64,000 nucleotides of DNA, taken from the NCBI GenBank assembly GCA_946894095.1, contig OX335665.1, forward strand, positions 8,504,001 through 8,568,000. The letters are read 5' to 3'. Origin of the DNA: Incurvaria masculella (lineage: Eukaryota > Arthropoda > Insecta > Lepidoptera > Incurvariidae). Below the pieces are notes generated by a model. That model was given only the letters and a program-made list of their open reading frames with translations. It searched no databases and was not told the origin of the DNA. How positions within the stretch are numbered: position 1 is the stretch's first letter; every line of letters begins with the position of its first letter. Both the position numbers and the translations under genes were made by a program. Positions 51,521 through 63,079 of the stretch are shown piece by piece.

Positions 51521-52763
51521 CCCAACACAATGTAAACACTTGTCTGATTTCAGTTGATTCTTAATCGTCGCTGAAAGCAATATTAAAGCGATAAACTTCT
51601 TTATAATCAGCTTGTTTATAGACTCATAAAAATATGAAATGCCATTGGAGTCTAGAAAGGTGGAATATTAACACCTAATTTATTTTAAGGTCGTGCAGTT
51701 GCTGCGAATAAATCTCAGGTGCAAGAACGCAGTTCTTATAATGAAATAATATGATTGCATTTGCTTATGTGCACATTACATATTAATAATGTCTACAATT
51801 TTAGCGGTAAAATTTTATTAAATTTTAAATTGTACACAAAAATACACGTTATTTCATTTTCGACCGGTTTTTTACACCTTCTTCTTAAAGTAAAATCGAC
51901 AGCGCAAATTTAACTAAATAAAAAAAGTATGGAACTTGTTTGAAAGTGGACATTTGTACAATTTTCTGGAAGCTTATGGAATAATGAAGTTATTTTATAA
52001 ATTGTATGCCACGTGTCATACTTTTTTTAAGTTATTTTCTTTGATTTAAATACGTGATTTTTTTACACAAACTGTCATTTATGACCTTTTATTTCTGAGA
52101 TTATGGATATTTTAAATGCATTTATTTTTTGAATTAGTCTCTCATTAATCAGTTATTAGAAAATTGCTGATAAAATGCCCAGAATGTAGTAGTTATTCTA
52201 CAATTATCACTTTTTCATAATAACACAGAACATAAAAAAAACTTAAAACTTAAATAACTCAAAAACTATTGATTTTAGACGCCAATTTCACTGGGCAAAA
52301 TTTGTTGCAAATTAGCTCTAGAATTGGACGGAATGTATCAAATTACCAAACACGCGTATACGATAAAGTAAATGGCTGCAAATAACGAAGCAACAAAGTA
52401 TAAGTACATACTTGCTTAGTAATACCAAAACTAAACAAATCTTTGGTTGAAGTTCGCCGTTATAGGCTATTCAGGTTACAGATATAAGTTTAGGTATTTT
52501 TAAGTATTCCGACTGTTTATTAATTTGTAATTGACAGGTATCAATATGTGCAGACAATTAGTATATTCATCGGCAGGTACATACCAACATCTAATTTGTA
52601 TAGCCAATCCAGCTGGCGCAGGCAGAACGTAATATACCATCGGAGGGTTGGCTAACCTGTGAACCCACATTCAGCCATTTACCTTGTGGTGACCGAAAAT
52701 GTCGTGACCTCCCGGAATATCACCTGCATTGCAGACACTGACTGCAAATATTGAATACTAACC
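51521..52763. other. AT-rich stretch, no feature recognised
   Basis: No open frame with family resemblance, no inverted ends and no match to the other repeats here were seen by eye. It is one of the longest apparently unique stretches in the window. Confidence 0.4.
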
Positions 52764-53022
52764 AAGGTACCCGGCTCCGCTCGATTCGGACTAATATCGG
52801 GCTAAATTATATGCTGGATAGTAACCCGAAGGGCTGGTCCAATGGCTAGATTTTTTCCTACTCACTTGATGTTTTGGAAAATTCACACAATGTTTTATTC
52901 TGATGTATAAGCCATATTATTGTAAAGTTTCATCAAAATCCATTCAGTAGTTTTAACGTGAAAGAGTAACAAACATCCATCCATGTTTACAAACTTTCGC
53001 GTTTGTAATATTAGTAGGATTC
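52764..53022 (+). repeat. GGTACCCGGCTCCGCTC repeat, compact copy
   Basis: CCAAGGTACCCGGCTCCGCT to GTGAAAGAGTAACAAACATC, CATCCATG and the end ACTTTCGCGTTTGTAATATT, AGTAGGAT. A complete unit of about 260 bases. Confidence 0.7.
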
Positions 53023-53089
53023 AAACATATTGCCATCGTCACCGTAATCGTTTTTAAATTCTTCCGATGTCACGTTTTCAGTCGCGCAC

Positions 53090-53290
53090 TTAACACGTGA
53101 CGTCGCGTGTCCAGTCCGAGTTACGTCTCCGGGGACTTCCCCCGCCCCCGCCCCCCCCGTGCATTGTCCTCCGCCCTGAGTTATGTCCCCTCGCGGAAAA
53201 CGGTGGGAAATGTCCGGCGGAACGGCGAGCTCGCATGTCACCCGCTTGCGGAATTGGTATCGCTTCGCCTCGGAATTATGTCTGGGTGAT
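53090..53290. other. GC-rich, C-run stretch
   Basis: ACGTGACGTCGCGTG, CTTCCCCCGCCCCCGCCCCC and several CpG-rich segments. Short open frames occur on both strands without family resemblance. A promoter is possible; nothing decides. Confidence 0.3.
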
Positions 53291-53343
53291 CTGGTGTGCT
53301 TTGCCGGTCCATTATTCCATTAACGGAGCACTGAAAAAAATTA

Positions 53344-53737
53344 GGGGCTCGTAGTCTAGTGGCGCGGGGACTTGCCTAGCATACCAGAGGTCTGAGTTCA
53401 AATCCTCGCATGCACCACTTTCTTTCTCGTTTCGGGTTGGATAAGTACATTTCGTCACGAATGCGAGCTGCTCCATGGTTCGGAACCCATGTAAAATTGT
53501 AGGTCCTTCCTTACTTACGAGGTAGTAAGGTAATTCCCGCCCGGTTTGGTACCATCGCATTGAATGAACGATGGTCGAACCGGCAATGAAAATCGTCCGT
53601 TTTTTTCGTCCAGTTAGCATCCAGAGCGATATAAGGAAGGTCCTGGCATGACACCTAGTTCCCGTGTGGTGTGTTTGGGTAACATCTGACCTTAAGTCTG
53701 ATATTAGCCATCCATGTCCAATTACATAATTTTTTTT
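53344..53737 (+). repeat. tRNA-headed SINE, plus strand
   Basis: Head GGGGCTCGTAGTCTAGTGGC, B-box-like GAGTTCAAATCC, body in reverse order to the minus copies, and a tail CATCCATGTCCAATTACATA plus T run. Diverged. Confidence 0.78.
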
Positions 53738-53994
53738 AACTGTAATTCCGATAACAACAGTCTTATAACTTTAAAATAGAGCCAACTAACTTCATCGGTT
53801 ACTCCAACTGAGTGAAAACAGCCTTAAACATTAAATGTTACTATATCTTTTAACTTGTGAAACTTTATTGAACTGTGTGAAATAACTGTTTTCTCTCAAT
53901 GTTTTCCGAACTGTGTGAGAACTGTTTCTAGCTTTAGTATTTTTTCCTTTCTTACTTACGTATTATATTCAGTGAAAGGGTACTGTTAAATCTC

Positions 53995-54544
53995 TTAAGG
54001 TGGCCCAACCCGGCGGGCCCAACTCATTCGCGGGCACGGTACAAAACCGTGCTGTTGCGCTCTGGGACCTTCTCTGTTTCAAATAATAAGACAGGCTCCC
54101 TGATGAGGAAGATCCAACATGTCCACAAAAAAGACAATGTGCATAGTGTATGATTTGGTAAGATTTACGAAAATTTTAATTTCAAAACGTCTTATAGCTA
54201 AAAGTAAACCACGACCGCTGTAGTCGAAAATCTAACAAAAACCAAATAGATCATAAATCTTGATTAAATAAGCTATGTCTGATGACTAATCTTTTTAAGA
54301 TGTTTTTACTTTATCATTGCGTAATCCACCTCCAAAGTTATTGTATAAAACGCGCGAAAAATTCGAACTTTCGGACCTTATAACTTAGAAACCAAACACA
54401 ATTTTAAAATGCCAACGGTCATCAGACATCTTGTTTGATCAAATAAAGCTATTTTGAGCAAAATTTTGGATCTCTGACAAGAAATATGGGCGTGGTCTTC
54501 TTTCCCCTTTTGTATGGGGAGATGAGCGGGTTGGGCCACCTTAA
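53995..54544 (-). repeat. F1 MITE, complete copy
   Basis: TTAAGGTGGCCCAACCCGGC to GGTTGGGCCACCTTAA. Faces an opposite copy at 54746. Confidence 0.9.
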
Positions 54545-54745
54545 GATTCCTGTATCTCTTGATACTGGACAGTTGAACGCCTAATTTGTAGGCAGTCTTG
54601 AAAGGACAAAACATCAAAATCAACGTCAACGTATGATTAAACACGTCACTTTGTATGAACAGTGTGGAATGAACTCAATGACGTTCGCTAAAAGTGACGT
54701 GTTTGCACATTGATAAACTCAGCCGTCTTTTCGTGCAATCGGGGC

Positions 54746-55296
54746 TTAAGGTGGCCCAACCCGCTCAACTCCCCATACAAAAGGGCCAAGAAGATCACGC
54801 CCATATTTCTTGTCAGAGATCCAAAATGTTGCTCAAAATAGCTTTATTTGATCGAACTAGATGTCTGATGACCGTTGGCATTGTAAAATTGTGTTTGGTT
54901 TCTAAGTTATAAGGTCCGAAAGTTCGGAATTTTCGCGCGTTTTATACAATAACTTTGGAGGTAGATTACGAAATGTTAAAGTAGGAACATCTTAAAAAGA
55001 TTAGTTATCAGACATAGCTTATTTAATTAAGATTTATAATGTATTTGGTTTCTGTTAGATTTTGGGCTACAGCGGTCGTGGTTTACTTTTAGCTATAAGT
55101 CGTTTTGAAATTATTTTTTTTTGTAAATCTTACCAACTCATACACTATGCACATTGTCTTTTTTGTGGACATGTTGCATCTTCCTCATCACGGAGCCTGT
55201 CTTTTTCTTTAAAACAGAGAAGGTCCCAGAGCGCAACAGCACGGTTTTGTACCGTGCCCGCGATCGAGTTAGTCCCGCCGGATTGGGCCGCCTTAT
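54746..55296 (+). repeat. F1 MITE, complete copy
   Basis: TTAAGGTGGCCCAACCCGCT to CCGGATTGGGCCGCCTTA; the final TTAA has become TTAT. Inverted relative to 53995-54544 with about 200 bases between. Confidence 0.88.
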
Positions 55297-55514
55297 TGTT
55301 CAATCATCGTGTTATTTTTACCAAGCGCTACTGTTCATAGGTAAAAATAACTCTTTAATATTAACAGTTTTGGCTCTTAAATAGATACTTACCGTAATAT
55401 TTTTATGCTAATGAGAAATACTTTAACATAAATGATTTTTTAACAGTTGCACATATTTTTTTCAGTGCATTTGTTCTTCTCCGTTTACTGTTACCTGTCG
55501 AGATATTTACCACG

Positions 55515-55975
55515 AAAGATCGCAAGAAATCTAAGATTTGTAAATTTTAAGAAATGCATTCTTTGTCCACGGGACAAGGCACAATTTTGCACGGCGACTG
55601 CCAATAAAACAGCGAAATGGTATTTCAGGCCCTAACGTTTCCCAACCCCTAAACGTTGTCAGATTTTAATTTAAAAAAAAATATCACTTAAAAAAGCTAT
55701 ACTCCACGTCCGTTTGTTAAGATTTTTTTGGAAATATCTGTAATTTTAAGAAAAAAAAAAAGAAGATGGACGTAAAAACAGACAACTTTTTTTTAGTGTT
55801 TATAAGCAAATATTTTCCAATCTAAAAGGTATATCAAAAATATTAAAACATACAAACAAACATTTCTATAACATATATTAGAATCCAAAATTTCAAAAAC
55901 CTAGTAAAACATTAAGAGCATGGAAACAGTTATCGTCCGTAGTATGGGGAATTGATAGGGTAACGACTCTCTTAA
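55515..55975 (-). repeat. F2 MITE, minus strand
   Basis: From AAATCTAAGATTTG through AATGCATTCTTTGTCCACGG to GTAACGACTCTCTTAA. The end at about 55,515 is worn. Confidence 0.75.
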
Positions 55976-56101
55976 TCATGGGCGCAAAGAATAGCCCACA
56001 TCCCTGCGTAGCAGCAATGGTTTTCCCTGGACACAGATCGGAGAGCCAGCTTCTTCCACCGCTCGGCCGGGTGAGGCAAATCATGCTGGTTTTTCATTAA
56101 A

Positions 56102-56480
56102 ACAACCGGCCAAGTGCGAGTCGGACTCACTAGCGAAGGGTTCCGTACCATCGTACAAGACTTAACACAAATAAACACGCTATTTGTATGGGTATATGAT
56201 TATTTTTTAGGGTTCCGTACCCAAAGGGTGAAAACGGAAGATTTTTTGTGTTATATCTTGAACCATGGTACGGAACCCTTCGTGTGCGAGTCCAACTCGC
56301 ACATGGCCGGTTTTTAATTTTACCTATTTGTTGTTACAGCGGCAAAGTAAACACATATTTCCATTTTCATTTCAGCTGTAGGCAGCTGAAATGAAAGTGC
56401 GGCAAATGTAGCCCTGTGACATACGGACGGACGGAGGCTTAGTAATAGGGTTCCGTTGGCAGTACGGAACCCTAAAAAGC
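56102..56480 (-). repeat. F3 repeat with another F3 copy inside
   Basis: AACCGGCCAAGTGCGAGTCG at the left and GTACGGAACCCTAAA at the right form the outer minus-strand copy. It is split at about 56,208. Confidence 0.75.
56208..56311 (+). repeat. internally deleted F3 copy nested in F3
   Basis: AGGGTTCCGTACCCAAAGGG joined after a few bases to TTGTGTTATATCTTGAACC, then ACGGAACCCTTCGTGTGCGA and the GGCCGG end. The middle (GTCC)n part is absent. Confidence 0.7.
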
Positions 56481-57182
56481 AGCTTGTCATTCTCTTAAGC
56501 GACTTGGTCGTATCAGAAATCATTTTGAAATGAATGCCCAGTGACTTTATAAGAAAATGTTTTCCGTACAGTTCACGTTGTTGAGCAGACGCACACACAA
56601 ACAGAGCCTGCGCGACAAACTTGTACCATAATAGAGTACAGCAGCGGGAGGCGTGTAATTATAGCGCCATACATTAGACGCTGCCGTACCGCACTTAGCA
56701 ACGGTGCAGCGCACTCGAATGCTAGGGAGGGGACAACGCTCGATAGTTTTTTAGTGGCGGTGATTTTTGGAGGGTTTTTTTTTTGTGACCGGACGTTAAT
56801 GGCTAACTGAGAAAAAAGTAGGCTGACAAAGTGACAAAAATCACGCTGTCAGAAAAAAATTGTTGAAGCATCAAAATAAGTTGTTACTATAACGAATCGA
56901 ACTTATTTCTCAGGACAGCTTTTATTTTGTCAATTGCTTTTTGTCATTGAAACATAGTCGTATTTGTTACTGTAACAACTTTGGCCACTGTTTGTTAGTG
57001 TAACAAAGTGGAGGTAGCGAGCGCAGCAATGTCTAGTATGTTTTGCTAGAATTAATTTGTTAGATTGTATATATGGTCGACAAAATAAATGTGGTCGTTG
57101 CAACCAATTCACTATGACGGCTCTCCAGGGTTAAAGTTTCTTTGTTGGGCCAACAATATTTTTTCACAGTGACATACATTAC

Positions 57183-57376
57183 AGCATACGAGAGGTCATG
57201 CGCCACTTTCTTTCTCGTTTTGAGTTAAATAAGTGCATTTTTTCGTCACGAATGCGACCTGCTCCATGGCTCGGAATCCATGTAAAACTGTAGGGCCCCT
57301 TCCCCTACTAGGTGGCAGGGCTTAAGCCCGCCCGGATTGGTACCATCGCACTGGATGAAAAGATGGTCATTGCCAT
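57183..57376 (+). repeat. SINE fragment
   Basis: GCATACGAGAGGTCATGCGC, CATGGCTCGGAATCCATGTA and the CTAGGTGGCAGGGCTTAAGC block. Head A box and 3' tail are missing. 56,481-57,182 holds no recognised gene (a T run and GACCGGACG piece near 56,790 may be a SINE scrap). Confidence 0.65.
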
Positions 57377-58303
57377 AAGATAGAAATCAAGAACGTGGGA
57401 TGCCGTAGTCGCCTCCTATGATATTCACGGGAAGGAATGCAGTGACCACACTGTTGATCTTATTTCTCGTCAAAATCCCTTACAACTCACAGTGACTATT
57501 CAGGGGATTAATTTTGACTTGAACATTACAATCCATATTCAATTTATAGATTGAAAAACTAAATTTGAAAATATTTTTCACAAAACAGTTTTATTTAACG
57601 CTCCTTAATAATGTTTGGACTTTGTAGAATATTTTATATAATATTTGTGAAATATTTTTATAATAAAAAACTTGTCCTATCAAATTCCTTAAATTCGTTA
57701 TCGTTTTTGTGCTTACGAGAAATCCAGAATGGCGGACAATTTTCTTTAAGCAAAAATATTTATTTCTTTTGTATATGTCTGGTTACCTTGGTGCCAAATT
57801 TCTTTTAAATCTGTGCGTTGTTTTAAGTTCAAAGACGTACTAACAGAAATATTTAATTACGCATTTATAAAATAAGTGTGGATAAAATGACTCTAATGTC
57901 ATTAAAGGCTGATTCATTGGTGAAATATTATATTATTCTTAACATTTAAATTTTCTAAACATCGTTCTTGATGCCCCAAAATATCGACGTAATTTTCTAT
58001 CGTAGGTTCCCATCACTACTCACCTGCGCTTAATTTACTCACTAAATACAGCACTTTATGGGAAGACGAGAAATTCTCTCGATACGTTTGGCGCAGGAAA
58101 CACTTTATCTGCACAGAACAATATTTTAGAGTAGGCGGCTACCGGCTATGCGCGTTGACTTCTTTATGATAAACGCTGTACGCATTAGTCTTCAGCGTAT
58201 ATAAAGCACATTTTAGTATATAAAGAAATGTAATATTTATATTTAAAACTAGGCACGGGAAGCCCTAATTATGTCTATAGCCAGAGTGGTCAGTTTGAGT
58301 TCT
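57377..58303. other. AT-rich stretch, no feature recognised
   Basis: A 65-codon open frame near 57,611 is hydrophobic and low in complexity and lacks splice or family support. No repeat ends were seen. Confidence 0.35.
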
Positions 58304-58619
58304 CACCTAAATTGGCGTTTACGCCAAACCGATCGACTACCGTTTTCCGTAAAAACGTCAAACTCCTTACAAGTTTTTACTAGATATTCTGTGGTTTTAC
58401 TTCTTCAAGCTGTCAAAGTCAAACTCGGACTTCCATTTGTATGAAAACGCGGAGTGGACGTAAACGGCAACGACGACGTATTTACGGCAACTAAGCTGTC
58501 AAATCAAACTCGGACTCGCAAATGTTAGTTCGCTTAACGCCCACTGCGCGCGCTCTTCAATTTCTCCATACATTAGAAAACGCCAATCGATAGGTTTGCC
58601 GTAACGCCAATTTAGGTGA
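58304..58619. repeat. MITE with CACCTAAATTGGCGTTTACG ends, copy 1
   Basis: Left CACCTAAATTGGCGTTTACG, right CGTAACGCCAATTTAGGTG. Interior includes TTAACGCCCACTGCGCGCGC and TTCTGTGGTTTTACTTC. Non-coding, about 315 bases. Confidence 0.8.
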
Positions 58620-58658
58620 CAACTGGGACTTCGGGTACAGAGTAAGGGTACGACTTGT

Positions 58659-58896
58659 CACCTAAATTGGCGTTTACTAAAAAACGATCAACTAGGGTTT
58701 TCAAATGTATGTAGAATTGAAGAGCGTGCGCAGTGGGCGTTAAATACAATTTGACATATGTGAGTTTGACTTTGATGTTGCCGTTTACGTTTGATTTTGA
58801 CAGGTTGCAGGAGTAAAACCACAGAATAAGTAGTAAACCTTGAGTGGCTTTGACGTTTTTACGTAACATCGAAGTTTCGTAAACGACCATTTAGGC
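58659..58896. repeat. same MITE, copy 2, inverted
   Basis: Left CACCTAAATTGGCGTTTAC, right CGTAAACGACCATTTAGGCG. Interior blocks (GCGCAGTGGGCGTTAA, GTAAAACCACAGAATAAG) are the complements of copy 1 in reverse order. Confidence 0.8.
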
Positions 58897-59448
58897 GATA
58901 AGTCGGACTACGGGCTCTGATAGTTAGATGGAGCGACTTTGATGACATTTCCGTGGGTGTAATAACGGTGTGACTAGCTCTAGCAGTGACGGGAGATGGC
59001 GCTGGTTAGAAATGTCGTAGAGACAGAGAAAATGTGAGGTATTTAGCGTGTTTTGAACGTTGTATGACGTTAGCAGTCCATCCTAAGCTTTATCTATGCT
59101 CGCGGCTACGCTGCCGCCATTCGAATGAGTTCACTCTCTTCCTTTCACGCTCGTTGGCTGCATGAGAGGGGTTGTTGCCGCGGGCTGCGCAGTACTTAGA
59201 TGAATATTTAAAGGAATCGCTTACCGTTTCGGCTATCGACTGCTGTAACGCGAGGCGAGACGGCTAAATACTGGCGTTTATCGAATGTGATACATGGTGT
59301 GATACGTATGTAGAATCGGCAGTGAAGCAATGAAACATTCATTAACAGTCTTTGCACTGTCAATTCACACTGCATGCGATAAATGTTTACATGCTCTTAA
59401 CTTTTTACTAGGTTTTTGAAATCTTAGATTTCTTTTTTTATGTTAAGC
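58897..59448. other. sequence with a small F2 scrap, otherwise empty
   Basis: 59,388-59,436 matches the F2 interior (CATGCTCTTAA, TTTTTACTAGGTTTTTGAAA). 59,090-59,200 is moderately GC-rich with no supported frame. Confidence 0.35.
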
Positions 59449-59800
59449 ACGGCCCGTAAGCTACGCTCCCCATACAAAGGTAGTTTACTAATCATTTGAA
59501 AACCACTGTTCCAATTTAATTTGTATTTGATACCTAATATCAGGCAACAAATATCTGTGTCTGCATGATTTTGTTTTTTTGAAAAATCCAAACCGAATCA
59601 GATGTTAGCAAAAACAAAATATTCATACTAATTTTGTTTTCTCTGTGGTTTGACTCAGGATACATTTACCGAAAAAACAAAGACATGCAGACACAGATAT
59701 TTGTTGCCAGATATGTGATAACATATATCAAGTATATTGGTACAGTGGTTTTCAAATGATTAGTAAACTACGTTTGTGTGGGAGGCGAAATTTTCTGATG
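59449..59800. repeat. F7 MITE, best copy
   Basis: GGCCCGTAAGCTACGCTCCC and TTACTAATCATTTGAAAACC at the left; GTGGTTTTCAAATGATTAGT and TAAACTACGTTTGTG at the right. Arms of about 150 bases, inverted (AATATCTGTGTCTGCATG against CATGCAGACACAGATATT). Confidence 0.8.
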
Positions 59801-59950
59801 CTTCACCGGCGCACGCCAGGACCCTTTCGGACTTTCACGGGGGCTGCGAAAACCATGCCGGCCGGCCAGGTGCTTCTTCACAACATGCTTGAAGGACCCC
59901 AGGTCGTACTTCGGCAGGGAGTCCATTCCATAGTTTATGGTCGGTAATAA
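59795..59950 (-). pseudogene. CR1-type LINE C-terminal fragment
   Basis: Minus strand encodes LPKYDLGSFKHVVKKHLAGR, HGFRSPRESPKGSWRAPVKH, like the end of the remnant at 48770-49374. Confidence 0.7.
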
Positions 59951-60179
59951 TAAATCAAATAAAAAATCTAAATAATTTTTTGCATTATCACTTACAATAG
60001 TACATACAAAATGGTGAACAAGCGGTACTAACAATATAAGTTTAGTTATTACCTAAACATGGTGTAGCAATGTGTGGACGCAGATTAAAGATGTTATACG
60101 ATACAATAGGATTATGCAGAAAAGATAATAAAATAAAAACGTGAAAAAGAAATTATGTTGAACTTACATATAACCACGA

Positions 60180-60370
60180 AATATGTTTCTAACCGTGGTT
60201 ATTATTATGGAACTCTATTTCATTATAGTAAGCTTTAGTGTGAAGCCAGTCTTTCAATTGTTTTTTAAATATAGCAGTATTATTGCACTGTTTCAAACGT
60301 TGGAGAAGTTCATTGAATATAGTAATGGCTGACTGTGTTGTGCTCTTTAACACCCTATAGATCTAGAGGA
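60180..60370 (-). pseudogene. LINE C-terminal fragment
   Basis: One minus-strand frame reads STTQSAITIFNELLQRLKQC and FKKQLKDWLHTKAYYNEIEF before a stop, a pattern common at the end of non-LTR polyproteins. Truncated. Confidence 0.55.
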
Positions 60371-60499
60371 TCACTGGGTTCTTATTTTGGGAATGTCACA
60401 GTGAATGGGTGCATTCCCTGCCTGTCGTAGTGCGATGGTAGAAGCCCATTCTATGGATGGATTCTAAACGATGTCGAAATCTACGGTTGTATTTTTTTT

Positions 60500-61197
60500 A
60501 ATAGATTTCATTTAGATTCTAAAATTTTAAATTCAAAACATTGGAAAGAGGTTGTCTTTTTTTTTACATCATTTTCGTTTCTTTAAAAAATAATAGAGAT
60601 ATTAACGAATAGCTTTCTGAAGAAAAAAAAAAGACAAAGACTGACAAACATTGGAAAAAAGTTGTCTTTTTAGGCCCAAAGGGTGAAAACGGAACCCTAT
60701 TACTAAGCCTCCGCTGTCCGTCCGTCCGTCCGTCCGTCTGTCACAGGGCTGTATCTCGTGAACCGTAATAGGTAGGCAGCTGAAATTTTCACAGAGTGTG
60801 TATTTATTTTTCCGCTATAACAACAAATAGGTAAGATAAAAAAATAATAAAAAATAAGGGGGGGCATACAAAAAACGTGATTTTTTTTGTTTTAAATCTT
60901 GTACGATGGTACGGAACCCTTCGTGTGCGAGTCCGACTCACACTTGGCCGGTTTTTTTAAATCATTTTCCTTTTTTTAATAAATAATAGTGACATTAACG
61001 AAAAGCTTTCTCAAAAGAACCATAGAAGTTATCAAAGATTGAGAACTTCTAAGGTTACGGAAACGCTAAATTATTGAAGACAATTTTGATATTTGAATGG
61101 CGATCGCTTTGCGAAACTGTGCTTTGTCCAATAGACAAAGAATGCATTTCTCGAAACTTCCAAATCTTGGGTTTTCTGTGACTTCACGACAGCCTTA
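60500..61197 (+). repeat. F2 MITE interrupted by an F3 repeat
   Basis: AACATTGGAAAGAGG and related left-half sequence, then F3 (60672-60957), then CTTTCTCAAAAGAACC and the end GACTTCACGACAGCCTTA. A local duplication (ACATTGGAAA...GTTGTCTTTTT twice) lies left of the F3 insertion. Confidence 0.7.
60672..60957 (+). repeat. F3 repeat, complete copy
   Basis: AGGCCCAAAGGGTGAAAACG, (GTCC)n, CGCTATAACAACAAATAGG, CGAGTCCGACTCACACTTGG and CCGG plus T run. Confidence 0.85.
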
Positions 61198-61302
61198 GGT
61201 TTGGCGCCTTCTGTAACGGCAGACATGTTGCTCAATAAGGTTCCGGCTGTTGCCTTCCATGAGAGAACAAACTCAGACGACGGTCACTATGGTTACACAT
61301 GA

Positions 61303-61705
61303 GCGGCTCGTAGCCTAGTGGCGCGGAGATGGACTAGCGTACCAGAGGCCTGGGTTCAATTCCGACTTGCACCACTGTCTTTCTCTTTCCGAGTACGATA
61401 CGTGCATTTCGTCACGAATGCGAAGTGCTCCATGGTTCGGAACCCATGTAAACCTTTAGGTCCCCTTCCCCTACTAGGTGGTAGGGTTTAAGCCCGCCCG
61501 GGTTGATACCATCGCATTGGATGAAAAGATGGTCGAAGCGGCAATGAAAAATTGTCCATGTTTTCTATCTAGTTCAATGTAGCCGTGCTCATAAAGGGAA
61601 GGTCCTGGCATGGCACCTAATTCCTTCGGGAATGTGTCGAATTGGGCATATCATAACGGTAGTTGTGTGGTATTAGCCATCCATGTCAGGCCGCATAAAA
61701 AAAAA
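61303..61705 (+). repeat. tRNA-headed SINE, plus strand, complete
   Basis: Head GCGGCTCGTAGCCTAGTGGC (A box at 61311) and GGTTCAATTCC (B box, 61353-61363), the shared body, then CCATCCATGTCAGGCCGCAT and a short A run. It reads in element orientation, so it is the easiest copy for defining the family. Confidence 0.9.
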
Positions 61706-62412
61706 GAGTGCCACATATCTCTTTATGCGCGTGACCAAAATCGGAACTAAACGGTCGCCATCTTGAACTGTCATCTTCGCGGTACGGGGATGTGCTGCCA
61801 TTATAACAATGCTAGTTACCCACTGCTTATTCATTTTAAGCTGAGTGTATTTTTTTGTCAAGTAATTATTAGTTTGTGAAGATATATTTTTTATTTTTTG
61901 GTTTAGGTTAGCCATACATACGTACATACCTTCACGCCGTTTTGCCGGAAGGCTAGTAGTAGTAGTGTTTTGATACCATCGCGAGTTGTACTCGAAAACT
62001 CCTTGTTAGATTATAACGGAATAAAAATGTACCGTTTAAGTATAATCTAAATTGGATGTTAAAAAATATTATTTGACAGAGTTCTCACCTCTGGGATTGA
62101 CGTTGGGGTTTATTTTCTTCATAGAATTCAAGAAAACAAAACTAGCGGTAGTCAGTAATCCGAATTATACAACCCCCATTTTTTTTTATTAAAATGCTGA
62201 AAGATCAAGTTTAGTTATATTTTGAAGAATATTATTTATCTAAAATAGTAATTTTCATTTCCTCAATTATTTTTCTTACAGCAGGCGGTAAATATTTTCC
62301 CGATCAATGGGGGGTTGTTTCATGTGGTAACTCTTAAAAGACATTGGTGCCCTAACCCAGGCGGAAAATAACGTATGTGGGACTATAGCTTCACGTATGT
62401 GTCTACTCGTGG
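61706..62412. other. no gene recognised
   Basis: A LINE-end scrap (ACATACCTTCACGCCG) lies at about 61,917-61,955. The rest is AT-rich with no supported frame. Confidence 0.35.
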
Positions 62413-62545
62413 TTTTTTTTATGTGACCTGACATGGATGGCTAATACCACACAACTATTGTTATGAGCTTCGTAGGCAGCTCAATAAACCACATTCCCGA
62501 AGGAATTAGCTGCCATGCCAGGACCTTCCCTTTATGAGCACGGCT
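62413..62545 (-). repeat. SINE 3' fragment
   Basis: T run, ATGTGACCTGACATGG, GGCTAATACCACACAACTAT, to CCCTTTATGAGCACGGCT. Body and head beyond this are missing. Confidence 0.75.
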
Positions 62546-62712
62546 TGTATCTCACTGTGCATTACTTTGAGATTTCGTCCATACAAAATGTGTCAAAGTG
62601 GCGTTACAAAATACAAATTTTCGTTAGACTTAGTTTCTATTACGACTATTTATCTCAGCCTATGAATTTTAGCATTAGAGTCTCAAGAAGTGCATTCCTT
62701 TAGCGAAACGGC

Positions 62713-63079
62713 ATAAGGTGGGCCCATAAGCATCCAAAAATTACGCTCCCCATACGTACTTTACTAATCATTTGAAAACCACTGTTCCAATTTGCTTGAT
62801 ATTTGGGATTTAATATCAAGAAACAATATCTATGTCTGCACATGTTTGTCTTTTCGAAAAATGTATCCTGTGTCACACGACAGAGAAAATAAAATTTGTA
62901 TGAAGATTTTATTTTGCCTGTTATTTGAACTGCTTTAAATTTTTTAGGAAAACAAAAACATGCAGACACAGATATTTATAGTCGAATATTAGATAGCAAA
63001 TATCAAGCGAATTGGAATAGCGTTTTTCAAATAATTAGCAAACTACGTTTGTATGGGGAACAGAGCTTACGGGCCGTTC
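62713..63079. repeat. F7 MITE
   Basis: AAGGTGGGCCCATAAGCATC, TTTGAAAACCACTGTTCCAA at the left; ATGCAGACACAGATATTTAT and GAGCTTACGGGCCGTTCTT at the right. It abuts an F1 copy directly. Confidence 0.75.

Noticed and set aside
54378..55384. Frames of 72-92 codons in F1 copies
   Set aside because: Both the sense and the inverted copy yield similar short frames, but other copies break them. The element is non-coding.
57611..57808. Small membrane protein gene
   Set aside because: A 65-codon hydrophobic frame in AT-rich DNA with no splice, codon or family support.
61303..61375. tRNA gene
   Set aside because: A- and B-box-like motifs are present but no cloverleaf with a proper acceptor stem, and the sequence continues into the SINE body.
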